Below are positions 5,739 through 13,118 of a DNA stretch of 15,175 bases, one piece after another (position 1 is the first letter of the stretch; each line of letters opens with the position of its first letter). The position numbers and the translations under genes were made by a program. The notes below the pieces were generated by a model. That model was given only the letters and a program-made list of their open reading frames with translations, made no database searches and was not told the DNA's origin. The DNA is from an uncultured Clostridia bacterium (lineage in GTDB: Bacteria > Bacillota > Clostridia > TANB77 > CAG-508), in contig CASAUJ010000032.1 in the NCBI GenBank assembly GCA_949118805.1, forward strand, positions 1-15,175, given 5' to 3'.

Positions 5739-6149
5739 CTAATTCTCTTCTATCATTTCTCTATAAATCTTTTCAATCTCTTTTTCCTCTTTATATTTAT
5801 TTTCCATCGGGCACATCCCTGTCTTATCATTATTTTGAACATACTCTGTTAAAATCTGATATTCAAATCGAATTGCATTTTGTTCTAAAATAGGAATTGC
5901 ATATTGACTCATAACATCTGCATAGATTTCTTTTACTCCAGCTACTACTAAAATAGAAGCTGCTACTTTTCCAATCACTTTATCTGCAATCATAGCGTTT
6001 TTTAATGCTTGTTTATCTTTTTTTAAGATCTCTTTGATATCCTTAATTCGATTTTGATAATAAGACTTACATTCTCCATTTTCATATAAGACTACTAAAC
6101 TAGCACTATCTTTTTGCAATTTTTCTTTTATTCTTTCCAAACTAGTCAT
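5739..6149 (-). CDS. DUF1893 domain protein
   Basis: The 136-residue protein fits DUF1893: N-terminal LVVLYENGECKSYYQNRIKD, then MIADKVIGKVAASILVVAGVKEIYADVMS, and a conserved C-terminal GMCPME. A solved member of this family has a cytidine-deaminase-like fold but no proven reaction; the conserved Asp/Lys and Cys-Pro-Met-Glu residues are kept here. Its ATG (6149) overlaps the stop of the ECF S-component gene by eight bases, so the two are probably translationally coupled and functionally linked, for instance in salvage of a small nucleoside- or vitamin-like compound. That link is inference. Confidence 0.85.
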   Translation of the reverse strand: MTSLERIKEKLQKDSASLVVLYENGECKSYYQNRIKDIKEILKKDKQALKNAMIADKVIGKVAASILVVAGVKEIYADVMSQYAIPILEQNAIRFEYQILTEYVQNNDKTGMCPMENKYKEEKEIEKIYREMIEEN

Positions 6150-6708
6150 TTTTTAAATTTAACCTTTCTTTTAATATGGTACTAATAAATGGAACACATA
6201 AAAGTTGAATCAAAATTCCTGGCATTCCTACTTGTAAGCTTTCCATTACTGAAATTCCATAAGTTGGCAATCCCATCCAATGCATTGCTCCCCATAAGAT
6301 ACCTGCATACAAAATTCTTCCTAAAATCATAGTAAATATAAAAGAGATATAAAAATTAAATTTTTTCTTGAAAATACCTACTAAAATTACATACAATAGA
6401 AGTTCTATCAACATATATGGTAGTCTATCTAAAGTAGGCATTCCTGTCAATACATAACTAAGTACAATGGAAGTTCCTGCTACTATACTTCCACTAATTG
6501 TTCCCAATGTAAAAGTAGCTATTAACACAGCCAAATGCATTGGTAAGAAAGTTGCTCCTGCTGAAGATCCTGCTAACACATGGAATATTCTAGGTAAAAC
6601 TACTCCTAATCCACTTAATAAAATTGTTCCCATCACATATTTTGCTTTTTTACTAGTCAATATTTCAAAAATTCCTTTTTGCTTTTTTATACTTTCTACT
6701 CTTTCCAT
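6142..6708 (-). CDS. ECF transporter S component (substrate unknown)
   Basis: The 188-residue, very hydrophobic protein has about six membrane segments. The motif LPMHLAVLIATFTLGTISGS and the later TGMPTLDRLPYMLIELLLY, MILGRILY are typical of substrate-binding S components of energy-coupling factor transporters (the DUF3816/ECF_trnsprt type). Such proteins bind a vitamin or precursor and use a shared AAT energising module, which is not encoded here. The substrate cannot be read from the sequence. AGGAGG overlaps the stop codon of the preceding ABC-F gene, 15 bases upstream, and the following DUF1893 gene overlaps by eight bases, so all three are co-transcribed. Confidence 0.85.
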   Translation of the reverse strand: MERVESIKKQKGIFEILTSKKAKYVMGTILLSGLGVVLPRIFHVLAGSSAGATFLPMHLAVLIATFTLGTISGSIVAGTSIVLSYVLTGMPTLDRLPYMLIELLLYVILVGIFKKKFNFYISFIFTMILGRILYAGILWGAMHWMGLPTYGISVMESLQVGMPGILIQLLCVPFISTILKERLNLKND

Positions 6709-6723
6709 TTTATTTCATTCCTC

Positions 6724-8238
6724 CTAAATTTTATTTTTTCCTAATACAAATTCTTTCCTCTTTAAAGGAATCACCTTTGTAGCTATATTTTTTACAAATG
6801 TGTCATCATGTTCTATAAAAATGATAGTTGGTTTACATTTTAGTATGGCTTCTTCAATTTGTACTCTTGTTAAAACATCAATGTAATTAAGTGGTTCATC
6901 CCATAAATATAGATTAGCTGATTCTGAAATACTTTTTGCAATCAAAACTTTTTTCTTTTGTCCTTCACTCATTTGCCTGATATCATTTTCAAATTCAGAA
7001 TTAGAAACTCCCATTTTAGATAGCATAGCTTTAAAAACACTTTCATTCACTTTATTCTCCATTGCAAATTCTTTCAAAGTTCCTTTTAATCCTTCTGTAT
7101 TCTGGGATACATAAGATATTTTCAACTCATTGGCAATCTTTAAATCCCCTTTATAAGTTATCTCTTTTTCCTTTATTAAATTTAATAAACTTGATTTTCC
7201 TGCTCCATTCTTACCTGTTATAGCAATTCTATCTCCATTTCTCACTTCAAAAGACACATCACTAAATAAGCTTTTTCCCTCATATTCAATTTGTAAATTA
7301 TTTACTATAATAAATGGATTCTTTTTACTTTCTAAAGGTTTTATTATAAGTGGTTCCATTGTATCAATATTATTTAATAAAGTCTTCTTTTCATGAATGG
7401 CTTTCTCTATCCTCTTTTCCATTCCTTTCGCTTTTTTCATCATTTTAGCAGATTGATGTCCAACATAACCTCGATCGATGCTCGATCCAGAATTAGAAGT
7501 ATTATATTTTGATTTTTCTATTTTCTCAGCCCAGTTAGCAGTAGTCTTAGAAGCAACTTCTAATCGATTGATATCTTTCTTTAATTTTTCATTTTGTGTT
7601 CGTTCAAAACTATCTTGGTTTTCTTTGTTTTCCTGCCATGAAGAAAAATTACCTTTCTGTATTTCAATATTAGTAGCATTAATCGAAATAATATGATCTA
7701 CTACTTGATCTAAGAAATTTCGATCATGTGATACCAAAATAAACCCCTTTTTCTTTTTTAAATACCCTACTAAACTATCTCTTGTCTCACCATCTAAATG
7801 ATTAGTTGGTTCATCAATTAATAGAAAATTGTTTCCTTTTAAAAATAAGCTTACTAAAAGTATTTTGATTTGTTCTCCACCACTTAATAATTCATATTTC
7901 TTATCAAGGATTTCTGGTTCTGTTTTTAACCAATTTAATTCTTTTGTGATTTCCCATTCTTCTGCATTTGGTGCAATTTCATTTATAATTTCAATAGCTA
8001 ATCTTTCTTTCTTTTTTACTTCAAATGGAAAATAGTCAAGATCTACATTCTTTCTTATCAGCCCTTTGTATTCATATTGCCCCAACAATAACTTTAAAAA
8101 AGTTGTTTTTCCTTTTCCATTTCTTCCAATCAGCCCTAATTTCCAATTCGTATCAATATAAAAAGAAACATTTTCAAATACATTCTTCAAATTCCCATCA
8201 TAACCAAAAGTTAAATTGCTTACATCGATTTGTGACAT
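6724..8238 (-). CDS. ABC-F ATPase of the Lsa/Vga-type ribosomal protection group
   Basis: ATG 8238 is chosen because AGGAGG lies four bases upstream; the in-frame TTG at 8253 lies upstream of that site. The 504-residue protein has two ABC domains and no membrane segment. Domain 1: Walker A GRNGKGKTT (38-46), LSGGEQ (118-123), FLLIDEPTNHLD. The interdomain linker (about 200-300) is long and charged and contains DRGYVGHQSAKMMKKAK, as in Lsa-type proteins. Domain 2: Walker A GKNGAGKSS (342-350), MSEGQKKK, LYLWDEPLNYIDV. These features match proteins that rescue ribosomes from lincosamides, streptogramin A and pleuromutilins (Lsa, CplR). Resistance is an inference: ABC-F proteins of this look may also have housekeeping roles. 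It is mid-operon, with no attenuator-like leader in the 30-base upstream gap. Confidence 0.85.
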   Translation of the reverse strand: MSQIDVSNLTFGYDGNLKNVFENVSFYIDTNWKLGLIGRNGKGKTTFLKLLLGQYEYKGLIRKNVDLDYFPFEVKKKERLAIEIINEIAPNAEEWEITKELNWLKTEPEILDKKYELLSGGEQIKILLVSLFLKGNNFLLIDEPTNHLDGETRDSLVGYLKKKKGFILVSHDRNFLDQVVDHIISINATNIEIQKGNFSSWQENKENQDSFERTQNEKLKKDINRLEVASKTTANWAEKIEKSKYNTSNSGSSIDRGYVGHQSAKMMKKAKGMEKRIEKAIHEKKTLLNNIDTMEPLIIKPLESKKNPFIIVNNLQIEYEGKSLFSDVSFEVRNGDRIAITGKNGAGKSSLLNLIKEKEITYKGDLKIANELKISYVSQNTEGLKGTLKEFAMENKVNESVFKAMLSKMGVSNSEFENDIRQMSEGQKKKVLIAKSISESANLYLWDEPLNYIDVLTRVQIEEAILKCKPTIIFIEHDDTFVKNIATKVIPLKRKEFVLGKNKI

Positions 8239-8268
8239 TTTTCCTCCTAGCAATTATTATTTAATCTT

Positions 8269-9163
8269 TTACTTTTCTTCTTCATCCCTATTGATTAATT
8301 CATACTCTCTTGTTCCAAAACCTAATTCATCGGCAGCTTCAATGGTATGAATTCCATGCTGTCTTTCCACTCTTTCTATAAAATGATCTTTTCCTGGATC
8401 CTTGGAATGATATACTAAATCAATACACGCTTGATCAATTGCAATTGGATCTAAACTTGCTAAAATACCAATATCTTTCATACAAGGATCTTCTGCTACT
8501 GCACAGCAATCACAATCAACTGACATATTACACATTACATTAATATAAACCACTTTCTTTTCAAAGAAATCAACTACAGATTTTGCACTATCTGCCATTG
8601 CTTCTAAAAATTTATCTTGTTCTGCTACATGATCCCACAATTTAGTTTGATCTAAAGTAATTCCTGCTGTATGAATCCAAGACTTTCCTGCTGATGAAGC
8701 ACAACCAATTGATAATTGTTTAAGAGCTCCCCCATATCCTCCCATTGGATGTCCTTTAAAATGAGACAATACTAACATAGAATCATAGTTTTTCATATTT
8801 TTTCCTACATAATTTTTTTGAATGATCTTTCCCTTTGGAATTTCCAATTCTAAATCTTCTTCAGCATCCATAATATCGATATCAAAATATTGATCCCAAC
8901 CATGCTCTTCCATTAATTTTCTATGTCTTTCTGTTGTATTTCTAGCTCCTTCATAAGCCGTATTGCATTCTACGACTGTTCCATTTACTTTTTCTACAAT
9001 TGCTTTAGCAAATTCTGGTCTTAAATAATTTTGATTTCCCTTTTCTCCTGAATGTAATTTAACTGCCACCTTTCCTGGTAATGAAAAACCGAAGTATTTC
9101 ATACATTTTTACTACACTTTCTGGTGTAATCTCTTTACTAAAATAAACTTTTGCTTTTTCCAT
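8269..9163 (-). pseudogene. DUF362 protein with a one-base frameshift near its N-terminus
   Basis: The main frame from ATG 9102 gives 277 residues with clear DUF362 features: GKVAVKLHSGEKGNQNYLRP, VVECNTAYEGARNTTE, HFKGHPMGGYGGALKQLSIG, and MSVDCDCCAVAEDPCMKDIG then LDPIAIDQACIDL. Family members normally start earlier. Such a start exists at ATG 9163, with AGGAGG upstream, reading MEKAKVYFSKEITPESVVKM then YEIL before the frame is lost; dropping one base at about 9091 joins it as YEILGFSLPGK. The intact gene would have 297 residues. DUF362 proteins are cysteine-rich, often near ferredoxin-like functions, with no fixed reaction. The first 26 bases overlap sipW. The short form may still be made, but no good ribosome binding site precedes ATG 9102. 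An assembly error is also possible. Confidence 0.85.
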
Positions 9164-9755
9164 CTTTATTTTCCTCCTCATATTTTATTCGTTTTTCTTT
9201 TCTTTCCTGATTTCTTTTTCTTATTCTTCCCTTATAGCAAGAAATTAAAACAATGAGTATTAATAAGATTACTAAAGTAACTTTACTCTTCAAAACATGA
9301 ATAACTATTCCAAATTGATTTATTTTGAACTGATATTTTCCTTCTATTTGTTCATAGCTTATTGTTTCTTTATCTTTTGCATTATTATGATCTCCTTTTG
9401 TGATGTATTTTTTTTCTCCCTCTTCTTCTATTACTCCTATAATTCTATGCGTTACATTTGTTTCTTCCTCTATAAAAGATACAATATCATTTATTTTTAT
9501 TTCTTCTTCTGGTACTTTTTTTACTAAAATAGCATCTCCTTTTCGAATGGTTGGTTCCATACTACCAGATACAATAACAAAACTTTTAAATCCCAAAAAA
9601 TCGGGTGTTTGGTGTGGATTTATAAAAGATTTTATCAGTAAAGTAAAATTGAATATTATAATTGGAATCAATAACATATATAAAATAATACTTACGATCT
9701 TAGCAATTACTTGTACTCTCTTATGTTCTTTTTCAATTTTATCAATTTTGTACAT
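9138..9755 (-). CDS. sipW: Signal peptidase I, SipW/ER type
   Basis: The 205-residue protein has membrane helices at about 16-42 and 157-175 with the catalytic domain between them, outside the cell. SGSMEPT carries the catalytic Ser65, and THRIIGV places His103 where bacterial-type enzymes have Lys, the mark of the SipW/eukaryotic-like class; YITKGDHNN supplies the conserved Asp. SipW enzymes remove signal peptides from secreted proteins, classically biofilm-matrix TasA-like proteins. No such substrate gene is adjacent here. A basic, Glu/Lys-rich cytoplasmic tail ends the protein. AAGGAG lies before ATG 9755; the last 26 bases overlap the DUF362 start. It is expressed within the large minus-strand operon. 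Confidence 0.9.
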   Translation of the reverse strand: MYKIDKIEKEHKRVQVIAKIVSIILYMLLIPIIIFNFTLLIKSFINPHQTPDFLGFKSFVIVSGSMEPTIRKGDAILVKKVPEEEIKINDIVSFIEEETNVTHRIIGVIEEEGEKKYITKGDHNNAKDKETISYEQIEGKYQFKINQFGIVIHVLKSKVTLVILLILIVLISCYKGRIRKRNQERKEKRIKYEEENKDGKSKSLF

Positions 9756-9785
9756 GTTTTCTCCTTTTTACCTTAATTCTCTTTA

Positions 9786-10358
9786 TTAATTGTCTTTTAG
9801 CTTTTCATTTAATTTGCTATAAATCTTCTTTTTGATCCATTCTTCTGTTGAAATCTCATTTACTTTTTCTATCGGAACCCATTTCACAGCACTATTTTCA
9901 TCTTTTTTCTTATGCAATACTTCCTGCTTTTCATCTACTTCTAAAAGAAAAGTGAGATTTAAATGAATATGAGAAGAGACATATTTTCCTCTTTTTATAT
10001 GCCCATCTACCGTTAAAGCTTCTAAGGAAAAAATTCCTTCCTTTCGTACTTTTACCTTCTGAACTCCTGTCTCTTCTTTTAATTCTTTTATCGCTACCTT
10101 TAATAAATCTGCTTCTCCATCACTATGTCCACCAGTCCATGTCCAAGCTTGATAAATATTATGATAAACCATTAATACTTTTGTTTTTTCCTTATTTACT
10201 GCCCAAATGGAAGCGGTAAAATGGGCCAATTCATTTTCTCTTACTAACAGATTATCAAAAGTATCCATATATTTTAACATCAATTCTTTATCTTTTTCTT
10301 CTTGTTCATTATATGGCTCATATTTTTCAATTTCTCTTCTTAAATCATGTTTATCCAT
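9786..10358 (-). CDS. Nudix hydrolase
   Basis: The 190-residue protein contains a Nudix fold with WTWTGGHSDGEADLLKVAIK followed by ELKEETGV (residues 72-99). The catalytic Glu pair (95, 96) is kept. Two positions differ from the strict consensus GX5EX7REUXEEXGU: Ala83 replaces the first Glu and Lys91 replaces Arg, which is common in some subfamilies. An N-terminal helical region (1-45) precedes the fold, as in NUDIX proteins related to IPP isomerase. These enzymes cleave nucleoside diphosphates linked to another group; the substrate cannot be told. AAAGGAG lies before ATG 10358, 22 bases after the preceding gene's stop. Confidence 0.88.
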   Translation of the reverse strand: MDKHDLRREIEKYEPYNEQEEKDKELMLKYMDTFDNLLVRENELAHFTASIWAVNKEKTKVLMVYHNIYQAWTWTGGHSDGEADLLKVAIKELKEETGVQKVKVRKEGIFSLEALTVDGHIKRGKYVSSHIHLNLTFLLEVDEKQEVLHKKKDENSAVKWVPIEKVNEISTEEWIKKKIYSKLNEKLKDN

Positions 10359-10380
10359 TTTTTCTCCTTTTATGGTTCTT

Positions 10381-12993
10381 TTATTCTGTTCGTAATGCTT
10401 CTACTGGATCTCTTTTACTAGCCATTTTAGCTGGAATTAATCCTGCCAACATGGTCAATAACATACTAACAATGACTAATATTATTCCTGCTATTGGTGG
10501 TACCATAGTATTTACTGTTACTCCTGCTAATTGATGAATCACAGCATTAATTGGGATAGTCAAAAGAACTGTAATTCCAATTCCTAAAATACCAGATATA
10601 AATCCTACAATAAAAGTTTCTGCATTAAATACTCTTGAAATATCCTTTTTAGAAGCTCCAATTGCTCTTAATATTCCAATTTCTTTTGTTCTTTCTAAGA
10701 CAGAAATATAGGTTATAATCCCTATCATGATAGAAGATACAATTAGTGAAATAGCTACAAAAGCAATCAATACATAACTGATCGTATCAATAATTTGACT
10801 AACTGATTTCATCATAATTCCTATCATATCAGTATAATTAATAACATTTTCTTCTTTGCCTTGTTCTCTTTGTTTTTGATTATACTTCTCGATTGCATCT
10901 GCAATTTTATCTTTGGCTTCAAAGTTCTTTGGATAAATCGAAATAGAAGTAGGTTGATTTACATCAATTGCCTCTAATTTTTGCAGGTTTTTTTCATAAC
11001 TAGCATCCTTATTATTAGTATAAGTTTCCATCATTTTTGCAATGTCTTCACTACTTAATTGACTCATTGCTATTCTCTGCTCATTTGTCAAATTTATCAT
11101 ACTATTGTTTTGTTTTTCTTCTTCTGTTGGAAATTTTAATCCAGAAAATACATTAATTTCTTTATTTTCTAGTTGTTCTTTCACTATTGGTGATTCATTT
11201 GATTTCTTGATTACATATTCTTTTAGCTTTTTCGTATATCCAATTCCACTTGTTACTGCTGTCGAAGCAACACTTTCCTCATTTTGTTTAATAATTCCAA
11301 CAATTTTAATTGTTTCTGCTTGTGCTATTTTTTCTTTCAAATATTCTTCGTTTTCTTCTTGATTAATCCATAATCCATTTTCCTTTTGATAATAATCTGC
11401 ATTTAATAACAATTTGAAAGATAGATTTAATAATTCGTCATAAGTATAAGAACTTGGTTCTTCTTTTGCTTCTTCTATCTTCTCTCCTTTTTCTACTGCT
11501 TTCCATTTTTCTTTTAATTCTTCTTGTTCTTTTAATCCTAAAGAATATAAAGTATAATCATCAATTCTACCATCTTCTTTTAAAATCAATACTACTTCAT
11601 TATAAGCTTTTGGCCAACTTCCTTTTACTAAATCAAATTGCGATTCTAGTAAATTTTGATTGTCTAACATCTCAATCCAAACATCTGTATTGGTCATCAT
11701 AACATTACCAAACATAGAACTAACAGAAGAATTATTAGAAGCTTCTATCATTTCTCCCATTCCTAAGGCATTCATAACTGTACTTGGATTTACTTTTAAA
11801 ACACCATTGCTTGTATCTGAATGATATAAATCAATCTTTAAATGATATCCATATTCAATGCTATTACTATGATTGGTTATTTCATTTCCTTCTTCTTCTA
11901 AATATTTTTTTAATTCCAATAGATTATTGTTTTGCTTTTTATTGGAAAGAGTGGTTATCATTTCATTCATAATATCTGCTGAATATACTTTTCCATCCTC
12001 TTGGTTATCATTTTTTTCAACATTCCCCATCATAGATTGCATCATACTCGACATATCTATGGTTGATTCTTCTATGGTAATTGGATAAGAAGATAAGGTA
12101 TCTTCTTCAACTTTACTAATATAATTTTGTACGCCAGTAGAAATAGCCAAAATAAGAGCAATTCCTATAATTCCTATACTTCCAGCAAAAGAAGTTAATA
12201 AGGTTCTTCCTTTTTTGGTCATTAAATTATTTAAACTTAATCGTAAAGCAGTAAAAAATCTCATAGAAGTTCTTCCCGTTTTTGGTTGCATTTCTTCTTT
12301 TTTTTCATCTTCTTTGGTAAATGGCTTAGAATCATCTGTTATTACACCATCTAAAATTTTCACAATTCTTGTGGAATATTTTTCTGCCAAATCTGGATTA
12401 TGAGTAACCATTATGATCAATTTTTCTTTGGCAATTTCTTTTAATATCTCCATAATTTGTATACTAGTTTGAGTATCTAATGCTCCTGTTGGCTCATCTG
12501 CTAAAATTATGTCTGGATTGTTTACTAAAGCTCGTGCAATTGCAACTCTTTGCATTTGTCCCCCTGATAATTGGTTTGGCTTTTTATGAATTTGCTCTTT
12601 TAATCCGACTTCTTCTAATGCTTTTATAGCTCTTTCTTTTCTTTCTTTTTTATTGACTCCTGAAATGGTCAAAGCTAATTCTACATTGGATAAAATCGTT
12701 TGGTGTGGTATCAAATTATAACTTTGAAAAACAAATCCAATCGAATAATTTCGATAAGCATCCCATTCTTTATTTTTAAATTCTTTTGTTGATTTTCCAT
12801 TAATAATTAAGTCGCCAGAAGTATATCGATCCAATCCACCAATAATATTTAATAAAGTTGTTTTTCCACAACCACTTTGCCCTAAAATAGAAACAAACTC
12901 ATTTTTTCTAAATTCTATGTTAATTCCCTTTAAAGCTTTTACAGTCGTATCTCCTGAAAGATAATCTTTGGTTATTTTACTTAGTTTTAACAT
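10381..12993 (-). CDS. MacB-like ABC transporter, ATPase fused to FtsX-type permease
   Basis: The 870-residue protein has an N-terminal LolD/MacB-type ATPase: Walker A GQSGCGKT (38-45), Q-loop Q90, LSGGQMQR (142-149), Walker B ILADEP (163-168) and H198. A linker (about 215-260) leads to a permease of FtsX/MacB type: a first membrane helix near 265-287, an extracellular region of roughly 450 residues, then three helices in the last ~130 residues (TISYVLIAFVAISLIVSSIM and beyond; LERTKEIGILRAIGASKKDI is the typical coupling segment). Such mechanotransmitting transporters export peptides, lipids or antimicrobials, or act in envelope stress; no periplasmic adaptor is expected in this Gram-positive setting. 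AGGAGG precedes ATG 12993, and a -10 lies 22 bases upstream. It probably opens the seven-gene operon. Confidence 0.92.
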   Translation of the reverse strand: MLKLSKITKDYLSGDTTVKALKGINIEFRKNEFVSILGQSGCGKTTLLNIIGGLDRYTSGDLIINGKSTKEFKNKEWDAYRNYSIGFVFQSYNLIPHQTILSNVELALTISGVNKKERKERAIKALEEVGLKEQIHKKPNQLSGGQMQRVAIARALVNNPDIILADEPTGALDTQTSIQIMEILKEIAKEKLIIMVTHNPDLAEKYSTRIVKILDGVITDDSKPFTKEDEKKEEMQPKTGRTSMRFFTALRLSLNNLMTKKGRTLLTSFAGSIGIIGIALILAISTGVQNYISKVEEDTLSSYPITIEESTIDMSSMMQSMMGNVEKNDNQEDGKVYSADIMNEMITTLSNKKQNNNLLELKKYLEEEGNEITNHSNSIEYGYHLKIDLYHSDTSNGVLKVNPSTVMNALGMGEMIEASNNSSVSSMFGNVMMTNTDVWIEMLDNQNLLESQFDLVKGSWPKAYNEVVLILKEDGRIDDYTLYSLGLKEQEELKEKWKAVEKGEKIEEAKEEPSSYTYDELLNLSFKLLLNADYYQKENGLWINQEENEEYLKEKIAQAETIKIVGIIKQNEESVASTAVTSGIGYTKKLKEYVIKKSNESPIVKEQLENKEINVFSGLKFPTEEEKQNNSMINLTNEQRIAMSQLSSEDIAKMMETYTNNKDASYEKNLQKLEAIDVNQPTSISIYPKNFEAKDKIADAIEKYNQKQREQGKEENVINYTDMIGIMMKSVSQIIDTISYVLIAFVAISLIVSSIMIGIITYISVLERTKEIGILRAIGASKKDISRVFNAETFIVGFISGILGIGITVLLTIPINAVIHQLAGVTVNTMVPPIAGIILVIVSMLLTMLAGLIPAKMASKRDPVEALRTE

Positions 12994-13014
12994 TTTTTTC
13001 CTCCTATCTTTTCT

Positions 13015-13023
13015 ATTATAACA
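13015..13023 (-). promoter_or_regulatory. Extended -10 promoter of the seven-gene operon
   Basis: On the minus strand TATAAT (13015-13020) is preceded by TG one base away. The -35 region is weak (TAATGA-like at 18 bases), which is acceptable for an extended -10. The ATG at 12993 and its AGGAGG follow closely. Confidence 0.6.
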
Positions 13024-13055
13024 TATTTATTCTGTTTCTCATTATTTTTTTACGT

Positions 13056-13079
13056 AAATTTTTATACGATATAAAATTT
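13056..13079. repeat. AT-only inverted repeat upstream of the MacB-like gene
   Basis: TTTTATA and TATAAAA flank CGA (13060-13076), extending to 10 bp per arm with one bulged base. On the minus strand no T run follows, so it is a poor terminator for the gene ending at 13116; an operator for the operon promoter 40 bases downstream is an alternative. Confidence 0.4.
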
Positions 13080-13087
13080 GCAAAAAT

Positions 13088-13118
13088 GTGCAAAAGGAAA
13101 CGTCCCCATTGCACATTA
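13088..13118 (-). repeat. Partial copy of the GGGGACGTTTC repeat next to a stop codon
   Basis: Read on the minus strand, TAA (the stop of the following gene) is followed at once by TGTGCAATGGGGACGTTTC, the same junction as after smpB. The inner stem is lost: instead, the short arms AATGTGCA and TGCACATT flank the core. It looks like a deleted or alternative form of the element at 5665. Confidence 0.7.
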
